64,000 bases of DNA from JACMLC01 sp963720235 (GCA_963720235.1 OY970389.1:2294001-2358000); one strand, 5' to 3'. Positions 9,361 to 19,069 are shown, counted from the stretch's first letter. The notes: generated from the letters alone by a model not told the origin. Translations and numbers: made by a program.

Positions 9361-10344
9361 TTAAAGTCCGCTACGCACAATGTCATGCAGGCGTATGAGG
9401 CCGACGCACACATGCTTGTCATCAACTACCGGGAGAACCGAAATCTGCGACGGTCGCTCTTCCATCAACCTGAGCGCGTCGTAGGCCAGTAAATCCGGCG
9501 CGGCTACAACCGGATTGCGCGTCATCATCGAATCGCAGTTGAGAGATTTTAAATCGTCCGTCGCAAGCTTGCCGAGCGCGCGCCGCACATCGCCGTCTGT
9601 AATGATGCCGACAAGGCGATTCGCGCTGTCCACGACATTCACCGCTCCAAGTCCGCCGCGCGAGATGGCCGTGATAATCTCAAGCCATTCCGCATCTTCT
9701 CCGATAGTCGGATTGTCATCGCCGCCATGCATCAGGTCTGCGACTTTGAGCGTCAGACGCTTGCCGAGTTGGCCCGCCGGATGAATCTGCGCAAAGTCTT
9801 CCATCGTCCATCCCTTTGCCTGCATCAAGGTCATCGCTAAGGCATCGCCAATCGCCAGCGCAACAGTCGTGCTCGTCGTCGGCGCGAGGTTCAAGGGGCA
9901 TGCCTCCTGATCTACCGAAGCGTCGAGCGCGACATCCGCCCGCCGCGCCAAGGTGGAGTTGAGATTGCCTACGATGGCTATGATGTGAACTCGCCGCTGT
10001 GTGAGAAATGGGAGCATCGCTATCACTTCATCCGTCTCGCCGCTATTGCTTAAAGCGATGACAACATCGTCCGGCGTAACGATGCCGAGTCCGCCGTGCA
10101 ATGCATCGGATGGATGCAAGTGCAGTGCGGCAGTCCCTGTGCTGGTCATGGTCGCAGCAATCTTCTGCGCGATGACGCCGGATTTTCCGACGCCGACGAG
10201 CACGACTTTGCCTTTGCAGGAAGCGAGTAATTCTATGGCCCGTTCGACATCTGCGGACTGGAGCCGCGCGGCTGTCTGCGCGATGGCCTCTGATTCGAGT
10301 CGCAGCAGGTCAACAACCTGCGTGAAATAGTTTTTGTCAGTCAT
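9361..10344 (-). CDS. kdsD: D-arabinose-5-phosphate isomerase, KpsF/GutQ type
   Basis: The 327-residue product has a SIS sugar-isomerase domain (VVLVGVGKSGVIAQKIAATM, then the LSNSGETDEV loop) and two C-terminal CBS domains, the standard KpsF/GutQ layout. The catalytic HPSDALHG segment and the EACPLNLAPTTST motif are present. The enzyme interconverts ribulose 5-phosphate and arabinose 5-phosphate, the first step of KDO synthesis for LPS. The start MTDKNYF at 10344 fits family length; the frame open to 10407 adds 21 unrelated residues. The nearby lpxC supports an LPS role. Confidence 0.92.
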   Translation of the reverse strand: MTDKNYFTQVVDLLRLESEAIAQTAARLQSADVERAIELLASCKGKVVLVGVGKSGVIAQKIAATMTSTGTAALHLHPSDALHGGLGIVTPDDVVIALSNSGETDEVIAMLPFLTQRRVHIIAIVGNLNSTLARRADVALDASVDQEACPLNLAPTTSTTVALAIGDALAMTLMQAKGWTMEDFAQIHPAGQLGKRLTLKVADLMHGGDDNPTIGEDAEWLEIITAISRGGLGAVNVVDSANRLVGIITDGDVRRALGKLATDDLKSLNCDSMMTRNPVVAAPDLLAYDALRLMEERPSQISVLPVVDDKHVCVGLIRLHDIVRSGL

Positions 10345-10403
10345 GTCGTCACTGTTGATATACGACAGGCAAGTGTAATTGCAAGCCGAGACCACGAATT
10401 TAG

Positions 10404-10507
10404 ACACAGAGCACAGAGATGAAGATAGAAATGAAGCATAGTGAAATGCTTCTGCCTTTTACCTTTTTACTTTTATCTTTCCTCTGTGGCTCTGTGGCTC
10501 TGTGGCT
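10404..10507. repeat. Imperfect palindrome of the CACAGAG type
   Basis: ACACAGAGCACAGAG on the left is mirrored by CTCTGTGGCTCTGTGG on the right. An inner stem (GAAATGAAGCATAG/GTGAAATGCTTC) forms the tip. It belongs to a different sequence family from the GCGCAAAG repeats. It lies between the divergent kdsD and tsaD genes. Confidence 0.7.
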
Positions 10508-10563
10508 AATATAACCCCGCACCGTTTTAACTTCCTCCTTTGCCCTGTTAGAATTTCCCTATC

Positions 10564-11640
10564 ATGCTTGTTTTAGGAATTGAAACTTCTTGCGATGAGA
10601 CGGCGGCGGCTGTCGTGCGCGACGGGCGTGAGATTGTCTCAAGCGTTATCTCTTCGCAGATTGAGGTGCACAAAAAATTCGGCGGCGTCGTGCCTGAAAT
10701 AGCTTCGCGCGAGCACTTGGACAAAATCGTGCCTGTTGTCGAAGAGGCTCTTGTGCGCGCGAGTGTTAATGAAGAGCAACTTGACGGCATTGCTGTCACA
10801 GCCGGGCCGGGACTTGTCGGCTCGCTCCTTGTCGGCGTCTCGTATGCGAAGGCGATGGCCTTTGCGCTTGCGAAGCCGCTCGTCGGAGTCAATCACATAG
10901 AAGGCCACATCTACTCCGTCGTCTTTGAGAATCCGCCTGTCGAATATCCTGCACTCGCGCTCATCGTTTCGGGCGGCCACACGAATCTTTTTTTCGTGCC
11001 GGAGCCGTGCAAGTACAAGGTTGTCTCGCGCACGCGGGATGATGCTGCGGGCGAGGCTTTTGATAAGGTGGCAAAGATGCTGGGGCTAGGTTATCCGGGT
11101 GGGCCAATCATTGAGCGGCTGGCGCGCGAAGGCGACCCGCGCGGCGTACGCTTTGCCGTCCCGCGCATGGGCGACGGGCGACCCGATTTCAGTTTCAGCG
11201 GACTCAAGACAGCCGTCTCGAAACACATACGCGAATCCGGCCTTGAGCCTGTCGCAGAAGGCGAACAACCTTCACAACACGTTAAGGATTTGGCAGCGAG
11301 TTTTCAGAGCGTCGTTGTACGCTCGCTCGTCGGCACGATGGAGCGACTCGCGGAAGAGTATCAGCCGGAAACTCTGATTGTCGCGGGCGGCGTCGCCTGC
11401 AACGGAGCTTTGCGCGAAGCTTCGCAGGCCGCAGCCGTGCGGCTCGGCATCCCTGTCTATTTTCCTTCGCCGCATCTCTCGACGGATAACGCGGCCATGA
11501 TTGCCGCCGCCGGAACAGTCAAGCTGGAAGCTGGCGAGCGCGCAGGATACGACCTCAACGCGGACGTGACCCTGCGCTTGCAGAATTATGAAGTGGAAGA
11601 CGACGCCCTGCGCCGCAGCCGCGTGCGTTACAGGCTGTAA
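10564..11640 (+). CDS. tsaD: tRNA N6-adenosine threonylcarbamoyltransferase
   Basis: The 358-residue product is a full-length TsaD/Gcp. It begins MLVLGIETSCDETAAAVV and carries the metal-binding HIEGHIYSV motif, SGGHTNLFFV, PGGPIIERLA, FSFSGLKTAV, and a late GGVACNGALRE plus STDNAAMIA. It transfers the threonylcarbamoyl group to A37 of tRNAs that read ANN codons, working with TsaB and TsaE. Neither partner is next to it here. No Shine-Dalgarno sequence is evident. The gene is divergent from kdsD. Confidence 0.96.
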   Translation: MLVLGIETSCDETAAAVVRDGREIVSSVISSQIEVHKKFGGVVPEIASREHLDKIVPVVEEALVRASVNEEQLDGIAVTAGPGLVGSLLVGVSYAKAMAFALAKPLVGVNHIEGHIYSVVFENPPVEYPALALIVSGGHTNLFFVPEPCKYKVVSRTRDDAAGEAFDKVAKMLGLGYPGGPIIERLAREGDPRGVRFAVPRMGDGRPDFSFSGLKTAVSKHIRESGLEPVAEGEQPSQHVKDLAASFQSVVVRSLVGTMERLAEEYQPETLIVAGGVACNGALREASQAAAVRLGIPVYFPSPHLSTDNAAMIAAAGTVKLEAGERAGYDLNADVTLRLQNYEVEDDALRRSRVRYRL

Positions 11641-11648
11641 GAAATATT

Positions 11649-11672
11649 TGAGATTTGAAATTTCAAATCTCA
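11649..11672. repeat. Perfect 24-base palindrome after tsaD
   Basis: TGAGATTTGAAA is followed directly by its exact reverse complement. It lies 9 bases after the tsaD stop and 28 bases before the next start codon. It could be an operator for the downstream gene or part of a transcription stop; there is no T-run after it. Confidence 0.6.
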
Positions 11673-11699
11673 GATTTCTCTGCGGTGAAAGTTTTCAAG

Positions 11700-13697
11700 A
11701 TGAAGTATCTCGCACGACATTTTAAGTTGATAGCCTTGTTCAGCCTCACGCTCCTGCTCGTCTCAACAGTCTCTTTTAATTTCGCTTCGATTCCGCAGAC
11801 GCCGGAAGCCATCGTGCTCGTGCCTGTGGCGACAAGTCTGGCTGACCCTGCCTTAGTGACGAATGCGAAGGACGGAAGCCACAGGATTTTTATCGCGGAG
11901 TTGACGGGCGTCGTCAAAGTCCTGCAACCGGGAGCGAGTGTGCCGACTGCTTTTCTGGACATACGCTCAAGAGTCGTGCAGGGCGGCGAGCTAGGTTTGC
12001 TTGGGCTTGCCTTTCATCCGCAGTATCAGACCAATCGCCGCTTTTTTGTTTTCTACACGCGTATCACTGATGCAGCGACCGTGCTGGCGGAATATCAAGC
12101 CAACGCTGCTAATCCGAACATCGCAGACCTGACGGAAAAAGTGCTGCTCGTCATTCCGCCTGAGGAACAGAATCATAACGGCGGGATGATAGAGTTTGGC
12201 CCGGACGGTTTTCTCTACATAGGCGTCGGCGATGGCGGCTTTAATAACGACCCGTTGAACCGCGCGCAGAACGTCACACTCCTGCTCGGCAAAATCTTGC
12301 GGATAGATGTGAATCGCGTTGATGGAGATGTGCCATACGCTTCTCCGCTCGACAATCCTTTTTATGGGCCAGAGCGCGGGCGCGATGAAATCTATGCTGT
12401 AGGGATGCGTAACCCGTGGCGTTTCTCTTTTGACAGAGGGACGGGACAACTCTGGATTGGAGATGTGGGCGAAGGCCAGCGCGAAGAGATAGACATCGGG
12501 CAACTCGGCGGCAACTATGGCTGGCGCACATACGAAGGCACGCTCTGCACCGGCCTTAATCCGGCACAATGCAATCCTTCCAATTTTATTTTTCCCGTAG
12601 CCGAATACAATCACGTGCCGGGCGGTCGCTGCTCTATCAACGGCGGCTTTGTCTATCGCGGGACGCGGCACAGTTTGCCAACGGGCGCGTATGTCTATGG
12701 AGATTTCTGCACGGGCGAAATTTTCATGCTGCACAACGGAATGCAAAGCGTGCTGCTGGATACAAACCAACTCATCTCTTCTTTCGGAGAAGATGAAGCG
12801 GGCGAGATTTACGTCTGCACGCTCAATGCGGTTGACGGCGCGGTGTGGCGCATCACAAATCCGAATGCTCCCGCGCCGCGCAATACGGCTGCGGATTTTG
12901 ACGGAGACGGCAAGACAGATTTTTCCGTCTTTCGTCCCGGCGCAAGCACTTTTTATATCAGGCAGAGCGTCAACGGAGCTTTTCGCGCACACACGCTCGG
13001 CAATAGCTCAGACCGCATCGCGCCCGGCGATTATGACGGAGACAGTCGAACGGATGTCGCAGTCTTTAGACAGAGCGACGGCACATGGCGCATACAGCAA
13101 AGCTCGAATAATGTTCTGACGACTCAGGCATTCGGGACGAACGGCGATGTGCCTGTCGCGCGCGATTATGACGGCGATGGCAAAACAGACCTCGCGGTCT
13201 TTCGTCCCTCAAGCGGTGTCTGGTACATCTTACAGAGCGCGAGTAATACTCTCAGAGCGCAAGCCTTCGGCCTGAGCGGAGACCTGACTGTCGCAGCAGA
13301 TTACGACGCGGACGGCAAAGCAGACCTCGCGGTCTTTCGCAACAGCATCTGGTACATACAAAGAAGCACGGACAGCATGCTTCTCAGCATTCAGTTCGGA
13401 CTCTCGACGGACAGACCAGTGCCGGCAGATTTCGATGGCGACTTGCGCGCGGACATCGCTGTCTTTCGCCACGGGACTTGGTATCTACTTCAAAGCTCCG
13501 CAGGATTCAAAGCGCAAGCCTTCGGCATCGCTTCGGACATTCCTGCGCCCGGTGATTATGACGGGGATGCTAAAGCGGACATCGCTGTCTATCGTGGCGG
13601 CAACTGGTTTGTTTCAAGGAGCAGCAACGGCGCGATAAAGTCTGAGCAGTTTGGAATCAGTGGCGATGTGCCAGTTCCGTCAGGGTATCTGCCTTAA
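11700..13697 (+). CDS. PQQ-type sugar dehydrogenase domain with FG-GAP-like repeats, secreted
   Basis: The start is taken at the ATG at 11700 (MKYLARHFKLIALFSLTLLL), which opens the signal peptide. The product is about 665 residues. Residues 40-400 are a glucose/sorbosone dehydrogenase beta-propeller: GGELGLLGLAFHPQY, NHNGGMIEFGPDGFLYIGVG with the conserved His, GRDEIYAVGMRNPWRFSFD, and GGNYGWRTYEG. Four cysteines (CTGLNPAQC, GRCSING, GDFCTGE) may form disulfides. The rest is six FG-GAP-like repeats. It is likely an exported enzyme oxidising sugars with PQQ. The gene at 14053 is a paralogue with the same architecture. Substrate unknown. Confidence 0.88.
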   Translation: MKYLARHFKLIALFSLTLLLVSTVSFNFASIPQTPEAIVLVPVATSLADPALVTNAKDGSHRIFIAELTGVVKVLQPGASVPTAFLDIRSRVVQGGELGLLGLAFHPQYQTNRRFFVFYTRITDAATVLAEYQANAANPNIADLTEKVLLVIPPEEQNHNGGMIEFGPDGFLYIGVGDGGFNNDPLNRAQNVTLLLGKILRIDVNRVDGDVPYASPLDNPFYGPERGRDEIYAVGMRNPWRFSFDRGTGQLWIGDVGEGQREEIDIGQLGGNYGWRTYEGTLCTGLNPAQCNPSNFIFPVAEYNHVPGGRCSINGGFVYRGTRHSLPTGAYVYGDFCTGEIFMLHNGMQSVLLDTNQLISSFGEDEAGEIYVCTLNAVDGAVWRITNPNAPAPRNTAADFDGDGKTDFSVFRPGASTFYIRQSVNGAFRAHTLGNSSDRIAPGDYDGDSRTDVAVFRQSDGTWRIQQSSNNVLTTQAFGTNGDVPVARDYDGDGKTDLAVFRPSSGVWYILQSASNTLRAQAFGLSGDLTVAADYDADGKADLAVFRNSIWYIQRSTDSMLLSIQFGLSTDRPVPADFDGDLRADIAVFRHGTWYLLQSSAGFKAQAFGIASDIPAPGDYDGDAKADIAVYRGGNWFVSRSSNGAIKSEQFGISGDVPVPSGYLP

Positions 13698-13727
13698 ACG
13701 CCATGTATCGAAAAAAAGAAAGATAAG

Positions 13728-13840
13728 TTTCGCGCAAAGGCGCAAAGACGCAAAGAAAGCTCGCAAAGAGTTGAAGGGTTATTTATCTTGAAAGCTTTCT
13801 TCGCGTCTTTCCTTTGCGCCTTTGCGCCTTTGCGCGAGAT
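13728..13840. repeat. Palindromic intergenic repeat, copy 3
   Basis: The arms are TTTCGCGCAAAGGCGCAAAG and CTTTGCGCCTTTGCGCGA, with the inner TTATCTTGAAAGCTTTCTTC section that copies 4 and 8 also contain. It lies between the two sugar dehydrogenase paralogues. The remainder of this gap, to 14052, shows nothing further. Confidence 0.85.
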
Positions 13841-14052
13841 TCGTTCGTCACTGTAGCTTATAAAAATTTCAACCTGCATCACTGCCAGACTTTCTCTCGC
13901 CTTGCCATGTTGTTATCTTGGGGCTTAAGATGCCCTTGCCCCTAAGTAATCCCCTCAGCATGAACAGTTTTATATCGCCACAAATGTGTGCAGCTCTGAA
14001 TTTTTTCATTGAGCCATAAAAAGATTATCAACTTTTCGGGGAGGAATGTTTC

Positions 14053-16131
14053 ATGAGTAAGCTCAAACTCAGCGGGCTGTGCTCGCTGGCCCTGCTGTTA
14101 ATTGCTGCTTGCGCGATTGTTCGCGTGAGCGCCAGCCGCGACGCGACGCCGGATGCACCGGAGATTCAAAGTGCGCCGGACGGAGGGATTACGATACAGC
14201 TTCAGCCTGTAGTGAGCGGCCTTTCGAGTCCGGTCTTTGTCACCAATGCTCACGACGGCAGCAATCGTCTCTTCATCGTCGAGCAGGGCGGCATCATCAA
14301 AGTCTTGCAGCCGGGCGCAACCGTGCCGACTGAATTTCTCAACATCACAACCAGGGTCTTGTCCGGCGGCGAGCGCGGCTTGCTCGGTCTGGCTTTTCAC
14401 CCGCAGTACACGTCTAACCGCCGCTTCTTCGTTTACTACACGCGCCAGACAGACGGCGCGATACGGATTGCGGAATATATGACTTCGACCGGCAATCCGA
14501 ATGTCGCGGACACTACGGAAAAAATTATCATCGAGATTCCGCACCCGAATTTCGGCAATCATAACGGCGGAACTTTAGAGTTTGGCCCGGACGGCTTGCT
14601 CTATCTTGCGCCGGGCGATGGCGGCTCTGCCAATGACCCGTCGCAAAATTCGCAGAACATAGAATCGCTTCTCGGCAAGATGATTCGCATCAACATAGAT
14701 GTGCCGGGCGGAACTCCGCCTTACACTTCGCCTGCGGACAATCCATTCGTCGGCGTCGCCGGACGTGATGAGATTTATGCTTACGGCTTGCGCAATCCTT
14801 ATCGCTTCTCTTTTGACAGAGGCGGGACAAGACAACTCTATGTCGGAGATGTCGGGCAGGGCGCGTGGGAAGAGATAGACATCATCACACGCGGCGGCAA
14901 CTATGGCTGGCGCATTATGGAAGGCAATCACTGCAATCCCAATTTCAATGGCGGCGTTTGCACTCCGCCAGCGGGCCACATTCCTCCGATTGCAGAATAC
15001 AGTTCGGCCAGCCCAAGCTCTCGCTGTTCGATTACGGGCGGCTATGTCTATAGAGGACGCAGAGGCACTGTGCCTACAGGCGCGTATATTTATGCAGACT
15101 ACTGCACAGGCGAAATCCTGATGCTCAATCCGGCGACTAGCTCCGGCTCGCAAAGTCTGCTGCTGGACACTTCAATTAATATCGTCGGATTTGGCGAAGA
15201 CGAAGGCGGCGAGATTTATGTCGTCGGCGGCAGCGCAATCAATCGCATCGTCAATCCGAACGCGCCAACGCCGCGCAATGTCGTGGCGGATTTCGACGGC
15301 GACCTGAGAACAGACATAAGTGTCTTTCGTCCTTCAACCGGAGCGTGGTACATACGCCAGAGCTTTACCAACACCTTGTCAGGCATGCTCTTCGGAACAA
15401 ACGGCGACACTGTGACGCCCGGCGACTATGACGGCGACGGCAAGACCGACTTGGCAGTCTGGCGCAACGGCGTCTTTTATGTCCTGCGCAGTTCAAACAA
15501 TTCCGTGCTCGTTCAATCATGGGGAAACCCCGGCGATGATCCCAGAGTAGTTGCGGATTACGACGGAGACCGTAGAACAGATTTCGCTGTCCTGCGCCGC
15601 ACGGCGAATCCGGGCGACCCTGCGCTCTGGTTCATTCTCCAGAGCTCTAACAACACAGGGCTCTCATTGCACTGGGGCAGCACCGGCGATTTAGGTTTGA
15701 TAGGCGACTACGACGGCGATGGCAGGAATGATGTGACCGTCTATCGTCCAAGCACGAATGCCTTTTATGTGCGCAGGAGCAGAGACGGCGCGCTGATGGC
15801 AAGACAGTGGGGAACATCCGGCGACACGATTGTGCCGGGAGATTATGACGGCGACGGAACGACCGACTTCGCAGTCTTCCGCAACTCGACAGGCGCATGG
15901 TACATCGTCAACAGCTTTGACGGCTCTATCCGCGCACAGCAATTCGGGGCCAGCGGCGACGAGCCCGTGCCGGGAGATTACGACGGCGACGGCAAGAACG
16001 ATCTGGCTGTCACGAGGGCCGTCTCAGGCAATCTTGAATGGCACATTCTCACTAGCGGGAACAACTCTTTGGTGTCACGCCAATGGGGACTCAGCACAGA
16101 CTACGAAGTGCCTCTCTATCAAACACGCTAG
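14053..16131 (+). CDS. PQQ-type sugar dehydrogenase domain with FG-GAP-like repeats, second paralogue
   Basis: The 692-residue product starts at an ATG preceded by a good ribosome site (GGGGAGGAATGTTTC). After the signal peptide (CSLALLLIAACAIVRVSA), residues 50-405 form the sugar dehydrogenase propeller: GLSSPVFVTNAHDGSNRLF, GGERGLLGLAFHPQY, NHNGGTLEFGPDGLLYLAPG, and GRDEIYAYGLRNPYRFSFD. FG-GAP-like repeats follow. It is clearly a duplicate of the 11700 gene, and the repeat module is one or two blades longer. Export and PQQ dependence come from family knowledge. Having two copies side by side suggests different substrates or conditions. Confidence 0.88.
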   Translation: MSKLKLSGLCSLALLLIAACAIVRVSASRDATPDAPEIQSAPDGGITIQLQPVVSGLSSPVFVTNAHDGSNRLFIVEQGGIIKVLQPGATVPTEFLNITTRVLSGGERGLLGLAFHPQYTSNRRFFVYYTRQTDGAIRIAEYMTSTGNPNVADTTEKIIIEIPHPNFGNHNGGTLEFGPDGLLYLAPGDGGSANDPSQNSQNIESLLGKMIRINIDVPGGTPPYTSPADNPFVGVAGRDEIYAYGLRNPYRFSFDRGGTRQLYVGDVGQGAWEEIDIITRGGNYGWRIMEGNHCNPNFNGGVCTPPAGHIPPIAEYSSASPSSRCSITGGYVYRGRRGTVPTGAYIYADYCTGEILMLNPATSSGSQSLLLDTSINIVGFGEDEGGEIYVVGGSAINRIVNPNAPTPRNVVADFDGDLRTDISVFRPSTGAWYIRQSFTNTLSGMLFGTNGDTVTPGDYDGDGKTDLAVWRNGVFYVLRSSNNSVLVQSWGNPGDDPRVVADYDGDRRTDFAVLRRTANPGDPALWFILQSSNNTGLSLHWGSTGDLGLIGDYDGDGRNDVTVYRPSTNAFYVRRSRDGALMARQWGTSGDTIVPGDYDGDGTTDFAVFRNSTGAWYIVNSFDGSIRAQQFGASGDEPVPGDYDGDGKNDLAVTRAVSGNLEWHILTSGNNSLVSRQWGLSTDYEVPLYQTR

Positions 16132-16197
16132 GCAAACACAGAAAGGGTCAGGCTCAATGTCTGGCCCTTTCCCCTTTCACAAACTTTTCACTTATTT

Positions 16198-16397
16198 AAC
16201 TCAAGTTGCGAGTAAGAGACGGCTTGAGCCGCCTGCTGTGCGGAAAAGCTCTGCTTTTCCGGCAAGTGTGTCCTCAACCCTGTGCGAGGCTGAGCCTCGC
16301 TAATACTAAGAGCAGAGATGAAGCGGAAAGTCTCAGACTTTCCGCACAGCAGGCGGCAGGAGCCGCCATCGCTTCATAACTGGCAACTTGGGTTATT
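16198..16397. repeat. Fold-back element with long terminal inverted repeats
   Basis: The left arm (AACTCAAGTTGCGAG through CCGCCTGCTGTGCGGAAA) reappears inverted on the right (TTTCCGCACAGCAGGCGG through GGCAACTTGGGTT). Each arm contains its own small hairpin. The whole is about 200 bases with arms of about 60, the shape of a non-autonomous mobile element. Its right end touches the stop codon of the ABC permease gene. No second copy is in the window. Confidence 0.7.
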
Positions 16398-18141
16398 TAG
16401 GTAACTGCACTGTGCGACGCGATGTTGACCTGCGCTCGAAAAAGAGATGCGCGTGCGCGAGAAAAATTGCAGCAAGGGCCAGACAGTAAATTCTGTAAAT
16501 GATTATCTGCGACAGATTGCTTCCCGCGCCTGCGACATCCGCAGGAGTCCATAGTCCGTAAAGCAACGGATTATAAAGCCAGTGGTTATAGCCTTGACTG
16601 TATAGATAAAACAGCCCGATGCCGACGCCGAGACTGACGGCATACGCAAGATATTTATCACGCAGCAAGACATTGAATAGCGTGACGGCTGAAATCAGAA
16701 AAACCATGCCCGGCATCAGGATGAGAAAATAGATTGTGAGATAGCTTGAGACTTCAACAGGCCAGTGGCCTTTATAGATTTGGAGCACGATGGCCGCGAG
16801 GCCAACAGTCAGGCTCAAAAAAATCGAGAGCAGCAGCGTCGCCGCAAACTTCGAGAGCAGCAGCACGGAGTTATTGACAGGCATGCTCCAGAGCACCGGC
16901 TCGAATCTCAATTCGCGGTCGCGGTGCATCGCCTCGCCAGTATAGAAGACCGCGATAGCGCACAGGAACAACAGCAGCGACTCCGCCGTGCGCGCCGCGT
17001 AAGCGGCTGAATATGAACCAACAGGAACTGCTTCATAATAGATAAGCCCCGCGACACACAGGAGAGTTGCGAGAGGCACGAACACGACAATGCTGCGCTC
17101 CGCGAAAAGCAATCGCAGCTCTATCACAAAAGCCGCCATCAACTGTTTGAGTCTCGCGCCGATACCTTCGTTCGTCGTGCGTACCTTCGGCAGAGCGACA
17201 CTCTTTCCGCTTCTGACTTCCGCAATCCGCGCAGTTTGAGCAAGACTTAAATTCTCTGCCCTACCGTAAAAACTTGCATCGCTTGTGATGAGATTGATGG
17301 TCGTGAACTTGCTCTCATCCTTGCTCTTCTCGAACCGCTCGACCATTGAAAAGCGCAGGTAGAGAATCGTCAGACAAACGACGGCGACGAGAATCATAAT
17401 CGCGCGATTGGCAAGCATGTCCGGGTCGTAACTGAATACAAATTGATTGAGCCGCTCCGCGCTCTGCCCTTTCGTAGTCAGGTCAGACCAGTTCATCAGC
17501 AAAGGGTCTAAGGCCATACGCCAGCGCGGCGAGAGGTTCTTTAAGATGTTTATCTGATAAGCAATGTAGAGCGGGTAAAAAGAGACGGCTAAGCCGTAAA
17601 CGATTTTGGCATTGCGTGTCAGCGTTCCGATAGTGAAGTAGAAGGCTGCGAGAACAAGGTGTGAGATGACGATGAGAACTAGGAAGTGTTTGAAGTATGG
17701 AACGAAGCGCGCCGGTTGGACAATCATGCGCGATTTACTGAAGCCCTGAAGCAAAAGAAATGTCAGGGGGAAAGCCATCTGGCAGCAGACGAGGACGAAA
17801 AAATTGCCGAAAAATTTTCCTAGAAGATATGTCGCGCGGCTAATAGGTTTTGAAAAAATTACTGGGGTAATGCCTGTGCGGAAATCTCTGATGACAGGGT
17901 CGCCCATGATGACGGCTGTGAAGAGCGGCAGCGTCATAAATGAGAAGACAACAGATGCCGCGACGATGAAAACATCGCTGTTCGTCGCTAAGCCCCTGCT
18001 CTCGGCAGGCCCCCAGCCCCACCACAGCAAGGCATTGCCGCCAAATAGCATGACCATCACATACGGCGCGACACGCTTTGTGTTAAGCAACACTTCCGTC
18101 CGAAAGATGGCTGCGAAGGGCGTGCGCGCTATGCTTTTCAA
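16393..18141 (-). CDS. ABC-2 type transporter permease
   Basis: The 582-residue product has two sets of about six hydrophobic membrane segments (for example VIMLFGGNALLW, VVFSFMTLPLFTAVIMG, FLCAIAVFYTGEAMH), typical of a fused ABC-2 permease. The soluble stretch at about residues 260-330 separates the halves. The start codon is TTG at 18141, and its TTGA overlaps the TGA stop of the ATPase gene upstream, so the two are translationally coupled. With the ATPase it would form an exporter in the inner membrane. The FKTPISR-like region (GITPVIFSKPISRATYLLGK) is common in ABC-2 permeases. Substrate unknown. Confidence 0.85.
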   Translation of the reverse strand: MKSIARTPFAAIFRTEVLLNTKRVAPYVMVMLFGGNALLWWGWGPAESRGLATNSDVFIVAASVVFSFMTLPLFTAVIMGDPVIRDFRTGITPVIFSKPISRATYLLGKFFGNFFVLVCCQMAFPLTFLLLQGFSKSRMIVQPARFVPYFKHFLVLIVISHLVLAAFYFTIGTLTRNAKIVYGLAVSFYPLYIAYQINILKNLSPRWRMALDPLLMNWSDLTTKGQSAERLNQFVFSYDPDMLANRAIMILVAVVCLTILYLRFSMVERFEKSKDESKFTTINLITSDASFYGRAENLSLAQTARIAEVRSGKSVALPKVRTTNEGIGARLKQLMAAFVIELRLLFAERSIVVFVPLATLLCVAGLIYYEAVPVGSYSAAYAARTAESLLLFLCAIAVFYTGEAMHRDRELRFEPVLWSMPVNNSVLLLSKFAATLLLSIFLSLTVGLAAIVLQIYKGHWPVEVSSYLTIYFLILMPGMVFLISAVTLFNVLLRDKYLAYAVSLGVGIGLFYLYSQGYNHWLYNPLLYGLWTPADVAGAGSNLSQIIIYRIYCLALAAIFLAHAHLFFERRSTSRRTVQLPK

Positions 18142-19049
18142 TTCACACGCTCCTGTCGGCTGGCGCGTGCGAAGTAGTAATCTTCAAGAGTCGGAGTGGC
18201 CGCGTTGAATTCTTCGCCCGGTCTTGCTCTTTCATCAAAGACACGGACGCGCACCTTTCCATCGAAGACCTGCGTGGAGATGATTCGGAGTTGCGTCTTC
18301 TTCAAAGCCGCGACCTGTTCCTGCGAGAGAGCGGCTTCCCAGATAGCATCTGCAATCTGTTTGAGCGCGTCCTGCGGCGTGCAGGAAGCTATAATCGAGC
18401 CCTCGCGCATAATCGCCATCCGGGCGCACAGGTTCGAGACATCCGAGACAATGTGAGTTGAAAGAATGACAATAGTTTTCTCGCCCGCGATTTCCGAGAG
18501 CAGATTATGAAAGCGCACGCGCTCTTCCGGGTCTAGGCCCGCCGTCGGCTCGTCAACAATAATCAGCTTCGGCCCGCCGATAAGAGCCTGCGCGATTCCC
18601 AGACGCTGTCGCATGCCGCCTGAAAATCCGCCGACCTTCTGCTTTCGCGCCTGCTCCAGATTGACTCTTTCAAACAGCGCGTCGAGCAGAGACTTGCGCT
18701 CTCTATCATCCATCACGCCCTTGAGCTTTGCTAAATAATCGAGCGTTTGCTCTGCCGTCAGAGTCGGATAGAGGCCGAACTCCTGCGGCAAGTAGCCGAG
18801 CATTCTGCGCGCGGCTTTTTTGTCTGCTATCAAATCAATGCCGTCAAGCTCGACTTCACCGGAATCCGGCTCAAGCAAGGTCGCGGCTATCTTCATCAGC
18901 GTCGTCTTGCCCGCGCCGTTTGGCCCAAGCAGCCCGAACATCCCTGCCGGGATTTCGAGCGTGATTCCTCTCAGAGCCTGCACGCCGCCCGGATATGTTT
19001 TTTTCAGCTCTCTGATTCCAAGCATCTCTTCGAGTTGTATCCTCTTCAA
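18138..19049 (-). CDS. ABC transporter ATP-binding protein
   Basis: The 303-residue product has all ATPase motifs: Walker A GPNGAGKTT, Q-loop LPQEFGLYP, signature FSGGMRQR, Walker B LIIVDEPTAGLD, and the switch His in LSTHIVSD. The C-terminal 80 residues are the usual accessory part of the CcmA/NatA-like ABC-2 group. An internal ATG at 19025 (MLGIRELKKTYPGG) is an equally likely start, because residues before it are not conserved in the family. It overlaps the permease gene by four bases and surely works with it. Confidence 0.93.
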   Translation of the reverse strand: MKRIQLEEMLGIRELKKTYPGGVQALRGITLEIPAGMFGLLGPNGAGKTTLMKIAATLLEPDSGEVELDGIDLIADKKAARRMLGYLPQEFGLYPTLTAEQTLDYLAKLKGVMDDRERKSLLDALFERVNLEQARKQKVGGFSGGMRQRLGIAQALIGGPKLIIVDEPTAGLDPEERVRFHNLLSEIAGEKTIVILSTHIVSDVSNLCARMAIMREGSIIASCTPQDALKQIADAIWEAALSQEQVAALKKTQLRIISTQVFDGKVRVRVFDERARPGEEFNAATPTLEDYYFARASRQERVN

Positions 19050-19069
19050 ACTTAGAGAAGAAAAACATT

